Assembly (NCBI GenBank): GCA_964510375.1
Contig: CAZEBR010000013.1
Coordinates: 1-37,767 of the forward strand
Direction: 5' to 3'
Source of the DNA: CAYLJV01 sp964510375
GTDB taxonomy: Archaea > Hadarchaeota > Hadarchaeia > Hadarchaeales > JAGGTB01
DNA: 37,767 bases
Shown here: positions 6,874 through 15,256 of the stretch, piece by piece
Layout: the number at the start of each line of letters is the position of its first letter
Numbering within the stretch: the stretch's first letter is position 1
The notes under the pieces: generated by a model
Database searches by the model: none
What the model was told of the DNA's origin: nothing
The model's input: the letters and a program-made list of their open reading frames with translations, nothing else
Translations under genes and position numbers: made by a program

Positions 6874-7998
6874 ATGAGCGAGAAGTACTTAAAAAAAGAA
6901 CTTTTAGGACTAAAACAGCTATTTCACGGGGATCAAGTAGAGAAAAGGATGGAAACGGATGGCACTTTTCATGATGAAGTAATAGACTTCAGCACAAACG
7001 TAAATCCCTTAGGGCCCCCCCTCAAAGTCCTTGACGCAATCAAAAATAACTTAGAAAAGATATCCGATTACCCGCAACATCAGCCGAAAAAACTCAGAGA
7101 AGCTCTGGCGGACTATTCTGGTTTCTCACCCGAAAATATAGTCGTCGGTAACGGGGCAAATGAATTAATCCACCTAATAGCCAGATCCACCGTCTCTTCC
7201 GGAGACGAGGTTCTCATTGTAGAGCCGACTTTCACCGAGTATTCAAAGGCATCCAGAGTTCAAGGGGCTTCAGTGAAATCGGTCCCCCTCAAAGCAGAGC
7301 ACGATTTTAAATTCAGAACGAGCGATTTGATAGAAAAGCTCTCTTCGGAAACGGAACTCCTGTTTCTTTGCTCCCCCAATAACCCAACTGGAAACACAAT
7401 TTCGGAAAGCGATTTAAGAAAGGTGGTCGAGACCTGCTCGGATTTCGAAACATTGGTGGTATTGGATGAAGCATTTCATGAATACTGCGACACAGTATGC
7501 TACGATAACATAATCGAGGATTTTGATAACTTAATTTCCCTCAGATCCCTTACCAAGATATATTCACTGCCGGGATTGAGAATAGGATACGCTATCGCTC
7601 AAGGTTCATTGGCAGAATCGCTGCGAAACGTTCAAGTCAGGTGGAATGTTAACTCACTTGCTCAGGTCGCTGCGGAGGAGGCAGTAAAATGTTCTGATTT
7701 TCTAGCTCAAACAAGGGAGAGGATCCCCAAGGAGAGAGAATCTTTTCTTGAAAAGTTAAAAGAGTTTAATCTGAAGGCCTACCCGTCAGAGGCAAATTTC
7801 CTATTGCTCGATCTGTCTCCTTCCAGACTAAATTCATCCACCCTATCGAAAAATCTCTTTCAAAATGGTATAGCGGTCAGACAGTGTGACGATTTCGAAT
7901 TTTTAAGTGAAAGCTATATCAGAGTATCCGTGAGACCAAAAGAAGATTACGAACAACTTTTGAACTCTCTAGAAAGCATAGAAGGGATAAAAAAATAA
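6874..7998 (+). CDS. cobD: L-threonine-O-3-phosphate decarboxylase CobD (aminotransferase class I/II fold)
   Basis: A PLP enzyme that makes (R)-1-amino-2-propanol phosphate, the linker used by CbiB. Visible landmarks are DFSTNVNPLGPP, VGNGANELIHLIAR, SPNNPTGNTIS, LDEAFHEY and LRSLTKIYSLPGLRIGY; the Lys of SLTKIYS (residue 228 from this start) holds PLP. Histidinol-phosphate aminotransferase is the close relative, and the cobamide neighbours and N-terminal pattern decide for CobD. I chose ATG 6874 because GGAGA lies 7 nt upstream; an in-frame ATG at 6847 would add nine residues. It is divergent from the cbi/cob operon. No threonine kinase gene (pduX type) is nearby, so the source of threonine phosphate is unknown. 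Confidence 0.88.
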   Translation: MSEKYLKKELLGLKQLFHGDQVEKRMETDGTFHDEVIDFSTNVNPLGPPLKVLDAIKNNLEKISDYPQHQPKKLREALADYSGFSPENIVVGNGANELIHLIARSTVSSGDEVLIVEPTFTEYSKASRVQGASVKSVPLKAEHDFKFRTSDLIEKLSSETELLFLCSPNNPTGNTISESDLRKVVETCSDFETLVVLDEAFHEYCDTVCYDNIIEDFDNLISLRSLTKIYSLPGLRIGYAIAQGSLAESLRNVQVRWNVNSLAQVAAEEAVKCSDFLAQTRERIPKERESFLEKLKEFNLKAYPSEANFLLLDLSPSRLNSSTLSKNLFQNGIAVRQCDDFEFLSESYIRVSVRPKEDYEQLLNSLESIEGIKK

Positions 7999-8119
7999 TA
8001 GTTATTTTAAATGACTCGACATAATTGTTCAAAAAGGAATCTTCTCTGAAATATATATCATTATTACCACATCAGTAAAAATAAGTTTGTTAAAGATACA
8101 GAAAAGAGAAAGAAAAACA

Positions 8120-8133
8120 CTAAATATATTTAG
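8120..8133. promoter_or_regulatory. 14-bp perfect palindrome upstream of the tandem-repeat gene
   Basis: CTAAATATATTTAG reads the same on both strands and lies 34-47 nt before the TTG start at 8167. Its centre is a good TATA box for that gene, so the symmetry could be an operator overlapping the promoter or just a symmetric TATA element. Confidence 0.4.
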
Positions 8134-8166
8134 AATCCAAATATAAAACCAACGGGGTGAGTAATA

Positions 8167-8364
8167 TTGTGGGGTCTTGCTAAGCTCGAAAAGGACGATA
8201 TTGAATCCATCAAATCACTGGAAGAAGAACTCGGGGTAAATCTTCTCGCTTTTTTGGATTACGAGATTGAAATTGCGGATCTCTCGGAGAAGGAATTGAA
8301 CAAGATAAAGGACTTGGAGGACAATCTCGGGGTTTCTTTAGTCGCCGTAAAGAAGGAAGAGTAG
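8167..8364 (+). CDS. Small acidic protein made of two tandem repeats, unknown function
   Basis: A 65-residue protein of no family I can name. It consists of two copies of one unit, residues 5-29 and 37-61, with a 32-residue period: both end in LEeeLGVnLLA-like sequence (LEEELGVNLLAF and LEDNLGVSLVAV), and 11 of 25 positions are identical. Each unit looks like one amphipathic helix followed by a strand. The start is TTG 8167 with GGGGTGA about 8 nt upstream, a strong Shine-Dalgarno site, which supports real translation. It lies between cobD and cobA, so a cobamide role is possible, but nothing in the sequence shows a catalytic or metal site (no Cys or His). Confidence 0.7.
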   Translation: MWGLAKLEKDDIESIKSLEEELGVNLLAFLDYEIEIADLSEKELNKIKDLEDNLGVSLVAVKKEE

Positions 8365-8514
8365 AAAGGGGTAATAAAAGAAGAACCTCGCTTATGCTTC
8401 CCTTTCGCTCGATGACGGAATCCCAAAATGTCCCTCATGCTCCTTAAAAAATTCAGCCGTGTAAATGCTCACAGAGAGCAAAATATATTTTTTATCATCA
8501 AAGAGGGAAATTAA

Positions 8515-9051
8515 GTGATAAAAATGGATAAAGGACTCATTCAAGTATACACAGGGCCTGGAAAGGGGAAAACTACAGCTGCAATCGGGCAGGCGATTCG
8601 GGCCATCGGACACGGCATGAACGTGGAAATTGTATACTTTTACAAAATGCCCAGTGAATGGGGATATGAAGAATTGGACATTTTAGAAGATCTGAATGTG
8701 GAGATACATGGATTCGCAAAAAAGCATCCACACTTTTACGAAAACAGCAAAGCAGGAGAAATGCGGAAAAAAACGCTAGAAGGAGTAAAATACGTGAAAA
8801 AAATATTCGATGAAAAGAATCCAGATATGCTCATACTCGACGAAATATTAATCGGCATTAGAGACGGTTTTTTGAATGAAAAGGAATTGATCGACCTACT
8901 AGAGAAAAAACCTGAAGGAATCGAACTTATTTTGACTGGTAGAGGTGCAACCGAAAATATTATCGAAAAAGCAGATTTAGTAAGCAAGGTCAAAAAAATC
9001 AAGCATTACTCGGACGAAGGCGTACCAAGTCGGCCCGGAATTGAATTCTAG
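8515..9051 (+). CDS. cobA: Cob(I)alamin/corrinoid adenosyltransferase CobA (BtuR/CobO type)
   Basis: A P-loop enzyme of 178 residues that adds the upper 5'-deoxyadenosyl ligand from ATP to a Co(I) corrinoid. The N-terminal IQVYTGPGKGKTTAAIGQA is the unusual P-loop of this family; LILDEILIGIRDGFL in the middle and LTGRGATENIIEKADLVSKV near the C-terminus are also typical. I chose GTG 8515, which has GAGGGA about 8 nt upstream; ATG 8524 is the alternative. Adenosylation is needed before CbiZ, CbiB and CobY act, so the gene completes the salvage set of this island. Confidence 0.9.
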   Translation: MIKMDKGLIQVYTGPGKGKTTAAIGQAIRAIGHGMNVEIVYFYKMPSEWGYEELDILEDLNVEIHGFAKKHPHFYENSKAGEMRKKTLEGVKYVKKIFDEKNPDMLILDEILIGIRDGFLNEKELIDLLEKKPEGIELILTGRGATENIIEKADLVSKVKKIKHYSDEGVPSRPGIEF

Positions 9052-9067
9052 AAGATTAAGAGGAAAA

Positions 9068-9730
9068 TTAGGACTCCTTCATCTTCTCCGTGGCGAGCTT
9101 GTGGGCAGCTCTAATTGGCTCAGGAATCTTGTATTTCGGCGAAACGTTAAGAGTAATCTCGATCGCCCTCTCAAGAGTAATCTTGTGACCGATGCTAACG
9201 TACACCGGGTTCACGTCAGTCCGGGTTCTCAACACGGCCCCTATTACTTCCCCCTCGTCCCTCAACACCGAGCTGGAACCCTTCTCTACTTGTGGCTCAT
9301 CAGCCTCCCCACAGAGCCTGTTTTTGGCCACGCCAATAGTGGGCTCGTCCATCGCCACGCCCAAATGAGACGCAAGTCCTGCCCGCCGTGGATGCGCCAG
9401 ACCTTGCGAATCTATCATGTAGACATCGGCATCTATCTCCTTTACAGCCTTTAACATCGGCTCCAGTTCTCGGAAGGCCAAAAATGTCGGAATGTATGGA
9501 AAGTCTATCTCCACTTCCACGGCATTGCTATCCAGCCTCTCCAAGCCGGGATATTCAAAGAGAACGCAGGATGCGAAGGCCTCGTCCTCCTCCGAAAATG
9601 ACACGTCGCAACCAGCGATAGTATCTGGGACCCCAACCTCGTCGTCTTTGACTACTCTCCCCGCAACTTCTTCTTGAATCCTAGAAAGCTCGTCCAAGTC
9701 CACCTGTTCAGTTTTCAGTATATCGAGCAT
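9068..9730 (-). CDS. nfi: Endonuclease V
   Basis: A DNA-repair endonuclease that cuts one base 3' of deoxyinosine (and inosine in RNA for some members). The 220-residue protein has the first catalytic Asp in AGCDVSFSEE, the PYIPTFLAFRE loop that recognises the damaged base, the second catalytic segment VYMIDSQGLAHPRRAGLASH, and SIGHKITLERAI near the C-terminus. Length and motif order are normal for the family. It is convergent with cobA, leaving only 16 nt between the two stops, and is transcribed alone. Confidence 0.93.
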   Translation of the reverse strand: MLDILKTEQVDLDELSRIQEEVAGRVVKDDEVGVPDTIAGCDVSFSEEDEAFASCVLFEYPGLERLDSNAVEVEIDFPYIPTFLAFRELEPMLKAVKEIDADVYMIDSQGLAHPRRAGLASHLGVAMDEPTIGVAKNRLCGEADEPQVEKGSSSVLRDEGEVIGAVLRTRTDVNPVYVSIGHKITLERAIEITLNVSPKYKIPEPIRAAHKLATEKMKES

Positions 9731-9817
9731 CGAAACAAAATTGTGAATCGACTTAATTAGACCTTTCGAAAAATGAAATTAATATATGAGGTTTGATTAA
9801 ATACCCTTAATGGTCCG

Positions 9818-10228
9818 ATGCCCTCGAAACAAGAAATTCTGAAGAAGAAAAACTACAATCAACTCAAGCAGATGGCCGAAGACCGAGGTATCTCGGTTAG
9901 TTCGGACATGGAAATTTCGAAGCTGATAAATCTCGTGGAGGAGAACTACAGCAAGGAAGAAATCGAGGCCTGGCCTCAGCTTGACATTGACAAGATCGAA
10001 AGTAGCAAGATAGAAGCCACGGAAAAAGATGATAGTAAAGACATAGAAATGATCGAAAAAGGTTCCATCAAAGAAAAGTCCAAAGAAGTGGACCGGAAGA
10101 TATCCACGGAGGACTTGGACGTGGAGGAAAGGGAAACGGTTCAAAGAGATCCTGTCTTTATATTGGCAGTGTTCGGAGCCGCAACGGCGATCATACTGGC
10201 TATTCTCTTGCTATTTTTCGGAATCTAA
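9818..10228 (+). CDS. Tail-anchored membrane protein with SAP/Rho-N-like N-terminal domain
   Basis: A 136-residue protein in three parts. Residues 1-52 form a helix-extended-helix unit like the SAP or Rho N-terminal domain (EILKKKNYNQLKQMAEDRGI then KLINLVEENYSKEE). Residues 53-110 are charged, Lys/Glu-rich and probably disordered. Residues about 113-134 are a single hydrophobic segment, FILAVFGAATAIILAILLLF, at the very C-terminus. The head should stay in the cytoplasm. SAP and Rho-N folds usually bind nucleic acid, so the protein could tether DNA or RNA to the membrane; this is inference. A relative with the same head lies 0.5 kb away at 10720. Confidence 0.7.
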   Translation: MPSKQEILKKKNYNQLKQMAEDRGISVSSDMEISKLINLVEENYSKEEIEAWPQLDIDKIESSKIEATEKDDSKDIEMIEKGSIKEKSKEVDRKISTEDLDVEERETVQRDPVFILAVFGAATAIILAILLLFFGI

Positions 10229-10246
10229 AAAACAAATAAAAACAGA

Positions 10247-10633
10247 TTAATCGGTCTGGATTTTCTTTCGACCCATGCACTCAATGTACTTCAGCTCGTC
10301 ACCTTCTTCCAGCTCGCCCTGTAGTTCTTCGGGGACGGAAATCTCGAAAGTATCGTAGCTGTTCAAATCCATCATCTGAGCGGTGTCGCCGGAAAGTGAA
10401 ATCACCTGACCATCGTTAATCTCCAGTTCCGGGATCTCCATTTTCGATTCGGAAGATTCCTTTATGTGCCTCTTCTTACCGTCAAATATACCAACGGCCT
10501 CGATACTGTACTTCGCATGGCCGTGTTTTCCCGGCATCGAAGAGCTTATCTTCCTGATCTTGCAGGGCTCATCATCCACGCTTATGACGTTTCCTTCACT
10601 CAATTCTCCAATTTCTTTCATTTCTCTAGGCAA
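10247..10633 (-). CDS. eif5a: Translation factor aIF5A (hypusine-containing)
   Basis: The archaeal orthologue of eIF5A and EF-P, which helps the ribosome past slow peptide bonds. The modification loop MPGKHGHAK is intact, with the hypusine or deoxyhypusine lysine at residue 36. EAVGIFDGKKRHI and the OB-fold C-terminal domain (QVISLSGDTAQMMDLNSYDTFE) are typical, and the 128-residue length is normal. I chose TTG 10633 because the product MPREMKEIGEL aligns with haloarchaeal aIF5A starts and GGGGTG lies 5 nt upstream; GTG 10642 and ATG 10621 are alternatives. It is transcribed alone between the two SAP-like genes. Confidence 0.93.
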   Translation of the reverse strand: MPREMKEIGELSEGNVISVDDEPCKIRKISSSMPGKHGHAKYSIEAVGIFDGKKRHIKESSESKMEIPELEINDGQVISLSGDTAQMMDLNSYDTFEISVPEELQGELEEGDELKYIECMGRKKIQTD

Positions 10634-10719
10634 ACTATACACCCCTTTCCACTAAATACCCGGTATTCTAAAAAGCTTTTACCTTTTACCTAAGTGAGTT
10701 AAAGTGAAAGTGAGCGTTT

Positions 10720-11517
10720 ATGACCCCCACAAGGGAAATTCTACAAGACAGGACAGTTGAGGAATTGAAGGAGTTGGCCAGAGAAAAGGGATTATCCGGA
10801 TACTCCAACCTCCGAAAGTCCGAACTGATCGATATGATTATGGATAATTTGAGTAAAGAAGATATCGCATCCTACTTCGGCTTGGAGGAGGAAACTCCAG
10901 CTCCCTTCACGGATAAATTATCCTCACGACCTTGGCTGGTGGCCGGAGTAACGGTTTGCCTGCTTGCCATAGTAGCGGGCATCTCGGCCCGCCAGATTTT
11001 CGGACCGCCTGAAGTCGAGGAATCTCAGGACTACACAACGTACATGGAGAATGTGTATTACAAATTCTCCTTTTCGGCTCCTTCGAGTTGGCTAGTCGGT
11101 CCCGCAAGGGACTACTCACTTGATCCGGAAAGCAGGATCAAATATATAATCCCAATTCGGGAAAACGAAGGAGAAACCGCCGAAAATATCGCCTCGATAG
11201 CCGTCTTCGAGAGGCAGGGACAAAGCCTGGAGGATATAAAAAATCTGAAGATGGCACAAGTGGAGGAGAGGGAAAACTCAAGTTTAGTCTCGGGACCAGA
11301 CACAATAACCGTAACAGACGATGTGGAGGGCTTCACTTATACAACGGAGGTTACGAAGAAGGGAAAAACGTTGAAGGATAGAAGATTGTACACGATCAGA
11401 GAAAATAACGTCTATAGGGTCATGGTGAGAAGCGAAGAAAGTACCTATCCCGATTACGAACCAGGATTCGACAGGTTGGTTCAAAGTTTTTCGCTATTGA
11501 AAACGGCGGAGACTTAA
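10720..11517 (+). CDS. Membrane protein: SAP/Rho-N-like head, one TM segment, extracytoplasmic PsbP-like domain
   Basis: A 265-residue protein. Residues 1-50 repeat the head seen at 9818: EILQDRTVEELKELAREKGL and SNLRKSELIDMIMDNL, closer still to the Rho N-terminal or SAP consensus. Residues about 69-92 are a single membrane span (WLVAGVTVCLLAIVAGISA). The remaining 170 residues, beginning near YYKFSFSAPSSW, resemble PsbP/DUF1795-type lipid- or protein-binding domains, with an FSFSAP strand and a closing LVQSF. The predicted topology is head in, PsbP-like domain out. The malic enzyme gene begins 1 nt after its stop, so they are co-transcribed, though a functional link is not obvious. Confidence 0.65.
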   Translation: MTPTREILQDRTVEELKELAREKGLSGYSNLRKSELIDMIMDNLSKEDIASYFGLEEETPAPFTDKLSSRPWLVAGVTVCLLAIVAGISARQIFGPPEVEESQDYTTYMENVYYKFSFSAPSSWLVGPARDYSLDPESRIKYIIPIRENEGETAENIASIAVFERQGQSLEDIKNLKMAQVEERENSSLVSGPDTITVTDDVEGFTYTTEVTKKGKTLKDRRLYTIRENNVYRVMVRSEESTYPDYEPGFDRLVQSFSLLKTAET

Positions 11518-11518
11518 G

Positions 11519-12832
11519 ATGAAAGAAGACGAGAAAGACTACGAAAAAATAGCTGAAAAATTACATTCTTATTTCAGGGGCAAGATAGGGACCGAACTCA
11601 AGGTCCCCGTAGAAAAATTGGAGGACTTCTCTTTTTGGTACACTCCCGGCGTCGCCGGGCCGTGCAAGGAAATCTCGGAAAGGACGGAAAGAGTCTTCGA
11701 GTACACGAACAGGGGCAACTCCATAGCCGTGATAAGCGACGGGACCAGAGTTCTGGGACTAGGCGACATAGGGCCCGAAGCGGGGCTTCCCGTGATGGAG
11801 GGCAAATCTCTCATATTCAAATATCTGGGAGGAATCGACGCCTATCCCCTCTGTATAGATGCCGAAGACGAAGGCGAAATAGTAGAATTCACAAACAGAA
11901 TCAGTCCCTCATTCGGCGGGATAAACTTGGAGGATATAGAGAGTCCAAAGTGCTTTTCCGTTTTAGAACGGTTGCGCAAAAGACTCGACATTCCGGTCTG
12001 GCACGACGACCAACAGGGGACTGCCCTGGTCTCGATTGCCGGCTTGCTGGGTGCCCTCAAGGTAGTCGGAAAAGATGTAGAAAGGATAAAGCTGGGGCTA
12101 GTAGGGGCCGGCGCCGCCGGAATCAACAACGCAAAATACGCCATCAAGGCCGGCGTCAAGCCGGAGAACATCGAAATAGTCGACAGCTCAGGTATCCTAT
12201 CCACCTCCCGGGAAGACATAGAAAAAAACAGCTACAAGTACGAGTGGGCCAAGAGGACGAACCCAGAAAATGTGGGGGGGACCATGTCGGACGCTCTGAA
12301 AGATGCTGACGCCTGTATAGCGGCCTCGGCCCCTGGGCCGGGTACTATCAAAAAGGAAGACGTCGAGGAAATGGCCGACGAGGCAATACTCTTCGCGACC
12401 GCCAATCCGACACCCGAAATCATGCCCGAGGACGCAAAGGCCGCCGGCGTTAAAATCGTAGGAACCGGTAGAAGTGACTATCCAAATCAGATCAACAACT
12501 CACTGGGATTCCCCGCGGTTTTCCGGGGCGCCTTGGAAGTGGCGGCGACCGAGATAACGGACGAGATGTGTATAGCAGCTTCCCGCGCGATCGCCCAGAG
12601 GGCCGAGGAGATAGGACTCAGCGAGGATTTCATAATACCCTCGATGGAGGATTTGGAAATGTACGTCAAGGAAGCAATAGCGGTAGCGAAAAAGGCCATG
12701 GGACAAGGCATCGCAAGGAGGGAACTTCCCGAGGATAAACTCGAAAAAAGAATCAGGAAAAAGTTGAAAAAGCCCCGAAAGATAAATGAGCTACTCGTCG
12801 AAGAAGGCCTTATCTCAAAGCCCCCTGAATAA
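11519..12832 (+). CDS. NAD(P)-dependent malic enzyme (malate dehydrogenase, oxaloacetate-decarboxylating)
   Basis: Converts malate to pyruvate and CO2 with reduction of NAD or NADP. The 437-residue short form has the catalytic Tyr region SFWYTPGVAGPCKEI, ISDGTRVLGLGDIGPEAGLPVMEGK, the metal-binding VWHDDQQGTALV, the Rossmann loop GLVGAGAAGINNAKYA and ATANPTPEI. These match archaeal and bacterial ME of about 430-450 residues; no phosphotransacetylase domain is fused. Coenzyme preference is not settled by sequence alone. It starts 1 nt after the SAP/PsbP-like gene and is convergent with pgk. Confidence 0.92.
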   Translation: MKEDEKDYEKIAEKLHSYFRGKIGTELKVPVEKLEDFSFWYTPGVAGPCKEISERTERVFEYTNRGNSIAVISDGTRVLGLGDIGPEAGLPVMEGKSLIFKYLGGIDAYPLCIDAEDEGEIVEFTNRISPSFGGINLEDIESPKCFSVLERLRKRLDIPVWHDDQQGTALVSIAGLLGALKVVGKDVERIKLGLVGAGAAGINNAKYAIKAGVKPENIEIVDSSGILSTSREDIEKNSYKYEWAKRTNPENVGGTMSDALKDADACIAASAPGPGTIKKEDVEEMADEAILFATANPTPEIMPEDAKAAGVKIVGTGRSDYPNQINNSLGFPAVFRGALEVAATEITDEMCIAASRAIAQRAEEIGLSEDFIIPSMEDLEMYVKEAIAVAKKAMGQGIARRELPEDKLEKRIRKKLKKPRKINELLVEEGLISKPPE

Positions 12833-12857
12833 TTAAAAAAGAAGAAAAACGTGGGTT

Positions 12858-14072
12858 TTATTTCGCCGATTCTTTGAGAAGTTCCACGACTGGTAGGGTC
12901 TCCCCCGTCAGGAAACTGAGTAGAGAACCGCCGCCGGTACTGACGTGGTCAATCTTATCCTCGTATCCCGCTTCCCTGGCAGAGGCCACCATGTGACCTC
13001 CTCCGATAGTAGTAAACGCTTCCGTTTCAGCTATGGCTTTCAGAATTCCATTTGTGCCTTTAGCGAAGGCATCCTTTTCGAACACTCCCACCGGCCCGTT
13101 AGCCACGACGGTTTCGGCGTCCTTAATAATATCGGCGTACCTCTCGACAGTCGCGTCGCCAATATCGTAAATGGGGTAGTCCGTAGGCAAGTCTTCGAGC
13201 GAGACGTTTTTCGCTTCACCCTCGCTTTCCTCGACTCTAAGATCCGAAGGCAACTCTATCCTATCATCATGCTCGGAAAGTACCTCTTCAGCCCTCTCAA
13301 ACTGATCTTCGAAACCCATCTCCTTTATGATCTCCATGTTTGTTTCTCCCAATTCGTGGCCTCTGGCGTTGAGCAGGACTTGAGCGACAAGCCCCCCTAT
13401 CAGCACCTTATCCGCTATTTCTTTGCCTAGGACGTGATCTATCAAATTCAACGAGTCTTCGACTTTGGCTCCTCCGAGGACGTAAACGCAGGGATGCTCC
13501 GGGCTTCTGGCCTTTTCCAGCTTCTTCAATTCGCTCTCCATAAGACGACCGGCGATTGCGGGAAGTGCAACTCCGAATCCCACCAAGGAAGGCTGGGACC
13601 TGTGGGCCGCAGCGAACGCATCGTTGACGTAAAGATCGCCCAGCGGGGCCAACTTTTTGACAAAATGAGTCTCCGCTTGCTTTTCGGGGTCCCTGTTCAA
13701 CACTTCTTCAGAATAAAACCTAGCGTTTTCGAGAAGCAGAATTTCTCCCCCTTCCAAGTTCGAAATCATCTCCCTAGCAGTCGGGCCAAAGAGATCATCG
13801 ACATAATTCACTTCCTTGTCCAGCACCTCGCTCATTTTTCCAGCATGGTTCTCCAAGGTGGTAAAATCGTCACTGCCCGGTCTTCCCTGATGGGCCATCA
13901 CGACTGTCTTGGCGCCCCTATCCGACAATTCGACCAGGGTATCGGAGCACTTTCTTATCCTGTTGTCGTCCATGATTTCGCCAGACTCCGGATCAAGAGG
14001 CGAATTCACATCTACTCTTACGAAGATCGTCTTATCCTCCAAATCAAAATCGTCAAGGGTATTAAATTCCAT
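12858..14072 (-). CDS. pgk: 3-phosphoglycerate kinase
   Basis: Interconverts 1,3-bisphosphoglycerate and 3-phosphoglycerate with ATP formation. The 404-residue protein has the substrate-binding FVRVDVNSPLD near residue 17, VVMAHQGRPGSDDF, the hinge FAAAHRSQPSLVGFG, VANGPVGVFEK and the ATP-binding TIGGGHMVA near the C-terminus. The archaeal variant GGGH replaces the bacterial GGGD. A perfect Shine-Dalgarno, GGAGGTGA at 14077-14084, precedes ATG 14072 by 4 nt. The gene follows gap with 49 nt between them on the same strand, so the two are probably one transcript. Confidence 0.95.
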   Translation of the reverse strand: MEFNTLDDFDLEDKTIFVRVDVNSPLDPESGEIMDDNRIRKCSDTLVELSDRGAKTVVMAHQGRPGSDDFTTLENHAGKMSEVLDKEVNYVDDLFGPTAREMISNLEGGEILLLENARFYSEEVLNRDPEKQAETHFVKKLAPLGDLYVNDAFAAAHRSQPSLVGFGVALPAIAGRLMESELKKLEKARSPEHPCVYVLGGAKVEDSLNLIDHVLGKEIADKVLIGGLVAQVLLNARGHELGETNMEIIKEMGFEDQFERAEEVLSEHDDRIELPSDLRVEESEGEAKNVSLEDLPTDYPIYDIGDATVERYADIIKDAETVVANGPVGVFEKDAFAKGTNGILKAIAETEAFTTIGGGHMVASAREAGYEDKIDHVSTGGGSLLSFLTGETLPVVELLKESAK

Positions 14073-14121
14073 TAACTCACCTCCTTCTAACTAATAAATA
14101 ATAAAATTCCGATGGGCGTTT

Positions 14122-15132
14122 TCAGCCCATCTTTTCGGAAATTTTGTTGGCCATGTCGACTAACCTGTTAGAGTAGCCCCATTCGTTGTCGTACCAAGCT
14201 AGAACCTTCACCATGTTGTCAGCTCTGACTGTCGTAAACTCACCGTCTACTATGGCGGACCTCGAATCTCCTATGTAATCCGAGGAAACCAAGGGCTCAG
14301 TGGCATAACCAAGTATTCCTTCAAGGTCGTTTTCCGAAGCTTCTCTGTACGCCGAGTTTACTTCTTCTTCCGTAACATCTTCCTCAAGAGAAGCGACCAG
14401 ATCTACTATGGATCCATCTATGGTCGGTACTCTCAGCGCAATCCCGTGTAGTTTCCCCTCCAACTGTGGAAGGACCTGAGTAGTCGCTATCGCCGCACCG
14501 GTCGTAGTAGGGATGATATTCGAAGCTGCTGCTCTAGCCCTCCGGAGATCGCTGTGCAGTCCATCAAGAATGTTTTGAGAAGTCGTGTACGAGTGTACAG
14601 TGGTCATAAGTGCCTTTTCAATCCCGAATTCATCGTCGAGAACTTTCACTGTAGGTACCAAGCAATTGGTAGTGCAGGACCCCAAATCCATAATCGTGTG
14701 TTCGTTCGGATCGTACTCATCGTCGTTCACTCCCATTATGAAGGTCTTATCACTGCCTTCACCCTTGGCAGGAGCCGTAATCAGAACTTTTTCGGCCCCG
14801 GCGTCGAGATGCTTCGCGGCGTCCTTTCTTTTCCTAAAAACCCCGGATGCCTCAAGTGCCAAGTCGACATCCTTCTCCTCCCAAGGAAGATTCTCCGGAT
14901 TCTTTTCGGAAACAAAGTCTATCTCCATATCGCCGACAATTAAAGAATCTTGGGTAGCCTCGACATTTTCTTCAAGCTCACCGAAATTTGTGTCGTACTT
15001 TAGCAAGTGCGCAAGAGTGGATGGGTCCGCCAAGTCATTTATCGCCACAATGTCAAACTTGTCGCCCTCTTCCAACGCAGAACGAAAGAAACAACGGCCA
15101 ATTCTACCAAATCCGTTAATTGCTAACCTCAT
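14122..15132 (-). CDS. gap: Glyceraldehyde-3-phosphate dehydrogenase, bacterial class I type
   Basis: Oxidative phosphorylation of glyceraldehyde 3-phosphate. The protein (336 residues from this start) begins MRLAINGFGRIGR, has Asp33 after the second strand (usually NAD preference), the catalytic Cys153 in GSCTTNCLVP and His180 in TTVHSYT, and ends with WYDNEWGYSNRLVDM. This is the class I family of bacteria, eukaryotes and haloarchaea, not the class II enzyme of most archaea. I chose ATG 15132 because GGAGG lies 8 nt upstream and the Rossmann start is then at residue 1; the frame extends to 15189 but adds 19 unlike residues. It heads a gap-pgk unit, divergent from gatC. Confidence 0.95.
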   Translation of the reverse strand: MRLAINGFGRIGRCFFRSALEEGDKFDIVAINDLADPSTLAHLLKYDTNFGELEENVEATQDSLIVGDMEIDFVSEKNPENLPWEEKDVDLALEASGVFRKRKDAAKHLDAGAEKVLITAPAKGEGSDKTFIMGVNDDEYDPNEHTIMDLGSCTTNCLVPTVKVLDDEFGIEKALMTTVHSYTTSQNILDGLHSDLRRARAAASNIIPTTTGAAIATTQVLPQLEGKLHGIALRVPTIDGSIVDLVASLEEDVTEEEVNSAYREASENDLEGILGYATEPLVSSDYIGDSRSAIVDGEFTTVRADNMVKVLAWYDNEWGYSNRLVDMANKISEKMG

Positions 15133-15256
15133 CTTTTCAGCCTCCTTCACCCATTTATAAGATGATACTTTGTTAAAATCTTTCTCCAAAATTCGTACAT
15201 TTTTAATTTTGGTACTCCTTAACAGGAGAGGGAAAACAATAACAAGTGGTGTAAAA

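Noticed and set aside
8392..8613. A 73-residue frame on the minus strand overlapping the cobA start
   Set aside because: Its N-terminal half is antisense to the conserved CobA P-loop; the remaining 24 codons have no Shine-Dalgarno site and no recognisable product.
11635..12309. A 224-codon open frame on the plus strand inside the malic enzyme gene
   Set aside because: It is rich in Arg, Gly and Gln without any family pattern, and the malic enzyme frame carries all conserved motifs.
13434..14075. A 213-codon frame antisense to pgk
   Set aside because: It is a by-product of codon bias on the pgk strand: no ribosome-binding site and no recognisable protein.
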